Source of the DNA: Deltaproteobacteria bacterium
Lineage (GTDB): Bacteria; Myxococcota; Polyangia; Haliangiales; Haliangiaceae
Reading direction: 5' to 3'
Assembly: GCA_018262455.1 (NCBI GenBank)
Contig: JAGSPR010000302.1
Location: 1 to 8,512, forward strand
Length of the DNA stretch: 8,512 nucleotides
The translations under genes were made by a program, and so were the position numbers. Below the pieces are notes generated by a model. It did no database searches, was not told the origin of the DNA, and worked only from the letters and a program-made list of their open reading frames with translations. Every line of letters begins with the position of its first letter. The first letter of the stretch is position 1. Shown in pieces: positions 5,759 to 8,512 of this stretch.

Positions 5759-7132
5759 CTATGCCGACGGCCGGATCGAGATCACGCGGGCGCCTTCCCG
5801 CTGTCGCCACGCGTTGAACTTCAAGAAGATCTTGACGAACGTCTGCTGCGACTTCGGATCGAGGTTCTCGTTGTACTTCGGCGCGTGGAGCATGACGTAC
5901 CTCCCGAAATAGGTGAGCTGCTTCAGGATCAGCACGAACTGCGACGGCAGACGAAGATCGTGCTTGCGCGCCATGACGAGGAGCTTGGGAAAGAACTGCT
6001 CGATCATCTCGGGTTGGTCGACGGTCAACGCCCGAAGCGGCAGGAATGCCTCGGTGACGTCGCTGACGTACGCGTCCCAGTCGACGCCCTCCCCGACCGC
6101 GCCCATGTCGCGGATCGCGCGCGCCATCTGTTCGCCGTTGCCCGACACCATCGCGCCGACCCAGTCGGCGAGCGCTGCACGGTGCTCGTCCGAGAACCGG
6201 CCGAAGATCCCGAAGTCGAGATAGCCGAGCCGTCCGTCATCGAGGACCATGATGTTGCCGGCGTGGATGTCGCCGTGAAAGAACCCGCCGAGGAACACGC
6301 AGCTCCAGAACACCTCGCTGGTCGCGCGCAGCATGTCCACGACATCATCGACCCGGTCATCGACGCCTTGCTTGTTGTCGATCCGGACGCCATAGAACCG
6401 CTCCATCGTCAGGACGCGCGTCGTCGTGAGCTCGCGCTGCACGCTGGGTGCGCGTGCCAGCCCGAGCAAGCCCTCGCGTTCGAGCAACTCGTTGAACGCT
6501 TCGATGTTGTCGGCCTCGAGGACGAAGTTCAGCTCTTCGCGGATCGTGCGACGAAAGTCACCGACGATGCCGAGCAGGTTCGCGCGACGCAGCAGCGGAT
6601 TGAACGTCATCGCGAGGCGCGCGACCATGCCCATCAAGGCGAGGTCCTGCTCGATCCGGCTCCGGATCCCCGGGCGCTGCACCTTGACCACGACCTGCAT
6701 GCCGCCGCGAAGCACGCCCGCGTGGACCTGCGCGATCGACGCGGACGCGAGCGGCGCCTCCTCGATCTGGACGAAGGCAGTGTCGGCGAGCGCGCCCAGA
6801 TCTTCGCGCAGGATCCGGCGGACCTCCTTGAGCGGAATCGGCCGGACCGCGTCGAGGCAGCGCGCGAACTCCTCGATGGTCGCCTCCGAGAACGCGGTCG
6901 GGCTCGACGCGATCATCTGACCGAACTTGATGTAGGCCGGCCCGAGATCCTCGAACGCGAGGCGGATCGCGCGCGCGGTCGTGTAGCCTGGGGTGACGAG
7001 GTGCAGCTTGCGCCCGATCACGGGCAGGAGCCGGCGCGAGAACACGAACGCCAGCACGGCGGCACGGCGCGTCACGGGAACTGCCAGCACGAGGGCGACA
7101 AGGCCGAGCGCGATCGCGAGGACCCACAACAT
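5759..7132 (-). CDS. ABC1/UbiB/AarF-family atypical kinase-like protein
   Basis: The product is 457 residues from the ATG at 7132 (MLWVLAIALG). The UbiB (ADCK/ABC1) hallmarks are all visible: KFGQ (69-72, the KxGQ motif), the Ala-rich nucleotide loop ASASIAQVH (129-137), the lysine VVVKVQRPG (Lys150), EELNFVLEADN (199-210), the catalytic loop HGDIHAGN (286-293; family consensus HGDxHPGN, so Ala replaces Pro) and DFG (306-308). These proteins are ATPases/atypical kinases that support biosynthesis or extraction of coenzyme Q or other isoprenoid lipids at the membrane. One N-terminal hydrophobic segment (about 2-20) should anchor it. The two C-terminal membrane helices of E. coli UbiB (546 residues) are absent; the end is soluble and basic. 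An upstream extension in frame to 7639 is low-complexity and antisense to another gene, so it is rejected. No good ribosome site is seen. With no ubi or men gene nearby, I withhold the name ubiB. Confidence 0.95.
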   Translation of the reverse strand: MLWVLAIALGLVALVLAVPVTRRAAVLAFVFSRRLLPVIGRKLHLVTPGYTTARAIRLAFEDLGPAYIKFGQMIASSPTAFSEATIEEFARCLDAVRPIPLKEVRRILREDLGALADTAFVQIEEAPLASASIAQVHAGVLRGGMQVVVKVQRPGIRSRIEQDLALMGMVARLAMTFNPLLRRANLLGIVGDFRRTIREELNFVLEADNIEAFNELLEREGLLGLARAPSVQRELTTTRVLTMERFYGVRIDNKQGVDDRVDDVVDMLRATSEVFWSCVFLGGFFHGDIHAGNIMVLDDGRLGYLDFGIFGRFSDEHRAALADWVGAMVSGNGEQMARAIRDMGAVGEGVDWDAYVSDVTEAFLPLRALTVDQPEMIEQFFPKLLVMARKHDLRLPSQFVLILKQLTYFGRYVMLHAPKYNENLDPKSQQTFVKIFLKFNAWRQREGARVISIRPSA

Positions 7133-7320
7133 GGGCGGATGATTGGGTGCGACCGCGGGTCCGAGCAAGCCTGATCGCGTGTGGTCCGTCTCCTTGCGCC
7201 GTTCTCTCGCGGCGGGCTGGCCCGCGCGGCTCGGGTCCGAGCGGCTCAGGTCGTCAACGACGTGCTCCTGGTCGCGCGCCGCTCCGTCCTGAAGTGATAG
7301 GTGCCGGCCTGGAGGTTGAC
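7133..7320. promoter_or_regulatory. divergent intergenic region with two adjacent inverted repeats
   Basis: This 188-bp gap must hold the promoters of the kinase gene (minus) and the secreted-protein gene (plus). I cannot identify convincing -35/-10 boxes for either. Two imperfectly spaced palindromes sit 3 bp apart: GCGGGC-TG-GCCCGC (7212-7225) and GCTCGG-GT-CCGAGC (7229-7242). Each has a 2-nt centre and 6-bp arms, which would suit dimeric repressor sites, but chance is quite possible at this GC content. Confidence 0.35.
7311..7315 (+). promoter_or_regulatory. Shine-Dalgarno site GGAGG for the secreted-protein gene
   Basis: GGAGG lies 5 nt before the ATG at 7321. It decides this start against an upstream ATG at 7147 in the same frame, and the ATG at 7321 is also where the signal peptide begins. 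Confidence 0.8.
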
Positions 7321-7926
7321 ATGAGGACTTGTGTGTTCGCGTTCGTGATCGCGAGTGTGTCGATGGTTGCGGGGACCGCCCACGCGGAACCTCCGTGGTG
7401 CAAGAGCCTCGAAGGTGGCGTCGACCCCGTCTACTTGAAGGATGCGGTCGCCGACACGGATACTCAGAAGGCGGTCTACGCGCTCGTCGTGATGACCTGC
7501 CGTCCCGATGCCGACGCGAAGGAGGCAGCGTCGCAGCTCGCCGCAGCGCGTGCCAAGATCGGGCCGAAGCTCGGCATGGTCGAGAACGACTGGGCGGATG
7601 CCCCATGTGGGCAGACGCGCAACCCTCGAGCCGCGGCAACGACTACCCGCTCCTGTACATGTCGACCCAGAACAAGGCCGCGTCGGCGTACACGCCGATC
7701 GAGCAGTACGAGCTCCTGCTCAACACGACTCTCGAGGTCGTCTACCAGGCCGATCTGTTCCCGAAGCTCACCGAGACTGGTCGGTTGGGCTACGTCAAGA
7801 ACTGCATCCAGCACGATCATCCGATTCACTGGGCGATCTGTCAGGCCGACATCGACAGCCTCGATCGCAAGGCCGCGTTCGCCGAGATCAAGGGCGACAC
7901 GACGCATTCCGGCTACGATCGCATGA
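7321..7926 (+). CDS. secreted protein of unknown family, 5' part (frameshifted)
   Basis: As written, the frame runs from the ATG at 7321 to a TGA at 7924-7926, but only residues 1 to about 95 look genuine. They give a classical signal peptide (MRTCVFAFVIASVSMVAGTAHA, cleavage after AHA, residue 22) and a mature N-terminus EPPWCKSLEGGVDPVYLKDA with a helical, Ala/Lys/Asp-rich continuation and cysteines at 27 and 60. After about 7604 this frame turns into Arg/Ser/Thr-rich text typical of a wrong frame, while the -1-shifted frame becomes well-formed protein. Adding one base in the CCCC run (7601-7604) would join ..ENDWADAP to MWADAQPSS.. smoothly. The protein is therefore probably one gene reaching beyond 8512. 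I do not recognise the family. Confidence 0.75.
   Translation: MRTCVFAFVIASVSMVAGTAHAEPPWCKSLEGGVDPVYLKDAVADTDTQKAVYALVVMTCRPDADAKEAASQLAAARAKIGPKLGMVENDWADAPCGQTRNPRAAATTTRSCTCRPRTRPRRRTRRSSSTSSCSTRLSRSSTRPICSRSSPRLVGWATSRTASSTIIRFTGRSVRPTSTASIARPRSPRSRATRRIPATIA
7601..7604 (+). other. probable one-base deletion (frameshift point) at CCCC
   Basis: The reading frame switches here: before it the frame starting at 7321 is protein-like, after it the frame of 7605 is. Restoring a fifth C gives GCC CCC ATG TGG and a continuous protein. A sequencing or assembly error, a genuine mutation, or slippage are all possible. Confidence 0.7.
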
Positions 7927-8512
7927 TCGCCAGGTTGGCGCTCGAGGGGCTCGACGCGCGGCTCACGAGACACGCGGCGGACGTCAAGGCGTTGCTCGCG
8001 AAGGACGAGGCGTACGGCAAGATGTTCGCGGCCGCCGCGGCCGGCCGCAAGACGTGGGCGTCCGCGAATCCAAAGCTGGTCGAGCTGGCAAACGCGATGG
8101 ACGACGCGCGGATGTCGAAGTCGAACAAGGCGTATGCAGGCTGCGTCGACAAGACGTGGCCCGCGCTGAGCGCCGCGATCGCCGCGATCCCCGCGAAGAC
8201 GTACGAGAACATGGATCGCACCGCGCGTGCGCCGGATCCAACGATCGAGCAGCAGGCCATCTTGAAGCTCATCAACGAGCCGAACGGATATCTCGCGGCA
8301 CTCGCCCATGCCGAATGTCTCGCCGGCGACAAGAACAACGACCCCTTCCTCGGTTATCTCGTTCCCGCGCTCGAGCGCTGGCCCGGGTTTCGCGGACCTC
8401 ACACCTCCGCCCAGACCGCGATCCTGACCGCCGGGCTCGAGCTCGACACCAAGGGCGAGTCGATCGACTACGAGCTCGAGAGGCACACCTGGCTCCACAA
8501 CACCTCGTCTCC
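7605..8512 (+). CDS. secreted protein of unknown family, 3' part after the frameshift (3' partial)
   Basis: This frame has no stop from 7605 to the right edge (302 codons) and carries natural-looking sequence: WADAQPSSRGNDYPLLYMS, YELLLNTTLEVVYQADLFP, GYVKNCIQHDHPIHWAICQ, RMIARLALEGLDARLTRHA, AYAGCVDKTWPALSAAIAA, ALAHAECLAGDKNNDPFLGY. It is mostly helical, with four well-spaced cysteines (in NCIQ, ICQA, GCVD, ECLA) that fit a periplasmic or secreted disulfide-bonded protein. No ribosome site precedes the ATG at 7605, so it is best read as the continuation of the gene starting at 7321, with a total beyond 395 residues. The C-terminus is off the window. No family recognised. Confidence 0.75.
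   Translation, partial: MWADAQPSSRGNDYPLLYMSTQNKAASAYTPIEQYELLLNTTLEVVYQADLFPKLTETGRLGYVKNCIQHDHPIHWAICQADIDSLDRKAAFAEIKGDTTHSGYDRMIARLALEGLDARLTRHAADVKALLAKDEAYGKMFAAAAAGRKTWASANPKLVELANAMDDARMSKSNKAYAGCVDKTWPALSAAIAAIPAKTYENMDRTARAPDPTIEQQAILKLINEPNGYLAALAHAECLAGDKNNDPFLGYLVPALERWPGFRGPHTSAQTAILTAGLELDTKGESIDYELERHTWLHNTSS

Noticed and set aside
5694..5810. N-terminal extension of the Gly-rich lipoprotein to 5810
   Set aside because: It would overlap the kinase gene's end and bury the lipoprotein signal at residue 40. The internal ATG at 5693 begins that signal exactly.
5735..7174. A 479-codon open frame on the plus strand opposite the ABC1 kinase gene
   Set aside because: It is fully antisense to a gene with unmistakable kinase motifs. 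Its product is Arg/Asp/His/Glu-rich without domains, which is a typical high-GC shadow.
7133..7639. N-terminal extension of the kinase by 169 residues
   Set aside because: The extension is Arg/Ser/His-rich low complexity and runs antisense through the promoter, ribosome site and signal peptide of the divergent gene. The ATG at 7132 begins a membrane helix that fits the family.
7476..8498. A 340-codon minus-strand open frame at the right end
   Set aside because: It is antisense to the secreted-protein gene. It remains open only because of GC bias, has no signal or motif, and the opposite strand gives better-formed protein.
1..8512. CRISPR arrays, tRNA/rRNA genes, insertion sequences, toxin-antitoxin or phage genes
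   Set aside because: I looked for these and saw no regular repeat-spacer pattern, no recognisable RNA gene, and no transposase, integrase or toxin-like protein.

Overview
The window is 8.5 kb of GC-rich DNA. Its coding style is strongly GC3-biased, with long spurious open frames opposite the real genes, and it is dense in exported envelope proteins. PEGA/TPR modules, short Cys-Gly lipoprotein signals followed by Asp/Ala-rich linkers, and glycine-rich surface proteins suggest a Myxococcota-type (deltaproteobacterial) predator or soil/marine bacterium, possibly near the Kofleriaceae/Haliangium or Polyangiales lineages. This placement is an inference from protein style; no rRNA, tRNA or other phylogenetic marker is present.

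Layout. (1) 2-2923, plus strand: the 3' part of a large gene for a TonB-dependent outer-membrane receptor carrying a TPR remnant and three PEGA repeats in front of the plug and barrel. (2) 2924-3019: a short spacer with three abutting stem-loops. (3) 3020-3586, plus: a YceB/DUF1439-like lipoprotein. (4) 3602-4390, minus, convergent with the former: a lipoprotein with a proline-rich tether and a beta-rich body, family not recognised. (5) 4584-5693, minus: a glycine-rich lipoprotein with probable beta-helix rungs. (6) 5759-7132, minus: a UbiB/ABC1/AarF-type atypical kinase with one N-terminal membrane segment. (7) From 7321 to the right edge, plus and divergent from the kinase: a secreted protein of unknown family, broken by an apparent one-base deletion at about 7601-7604 and cut by the window end.

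How they fit together. Five of the six gene products carry or probably carry export signals (the receptor's own signal lies off the left edge), so this is an envelope neighbourhood. The kinase, the Gly-rich lipoprotein and the beta-rich lipoprotein are in one direction with gaps of 65 and 193 nt and might be co-transcribed, though nothing shows that they share a pathway. The receptor and the YceB-like lipoprotein could form a second transcription unit, with a 96-nt gap.

Two places need caution about sequence correctness. The first 59 bases are an exact copy of 799-857, inside the same gene, and join abruptly to a TPR; this looks like a chimeric contig end, although a genuine internal repeat cannot be excluded. 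The reading frame of the last gene changes at a run of four C. I see no mobile element, CRISPR array, RNA gene or clear multi-gene new system. The most unusual item is the TPR-PEGA-TonB-receptor fusion.
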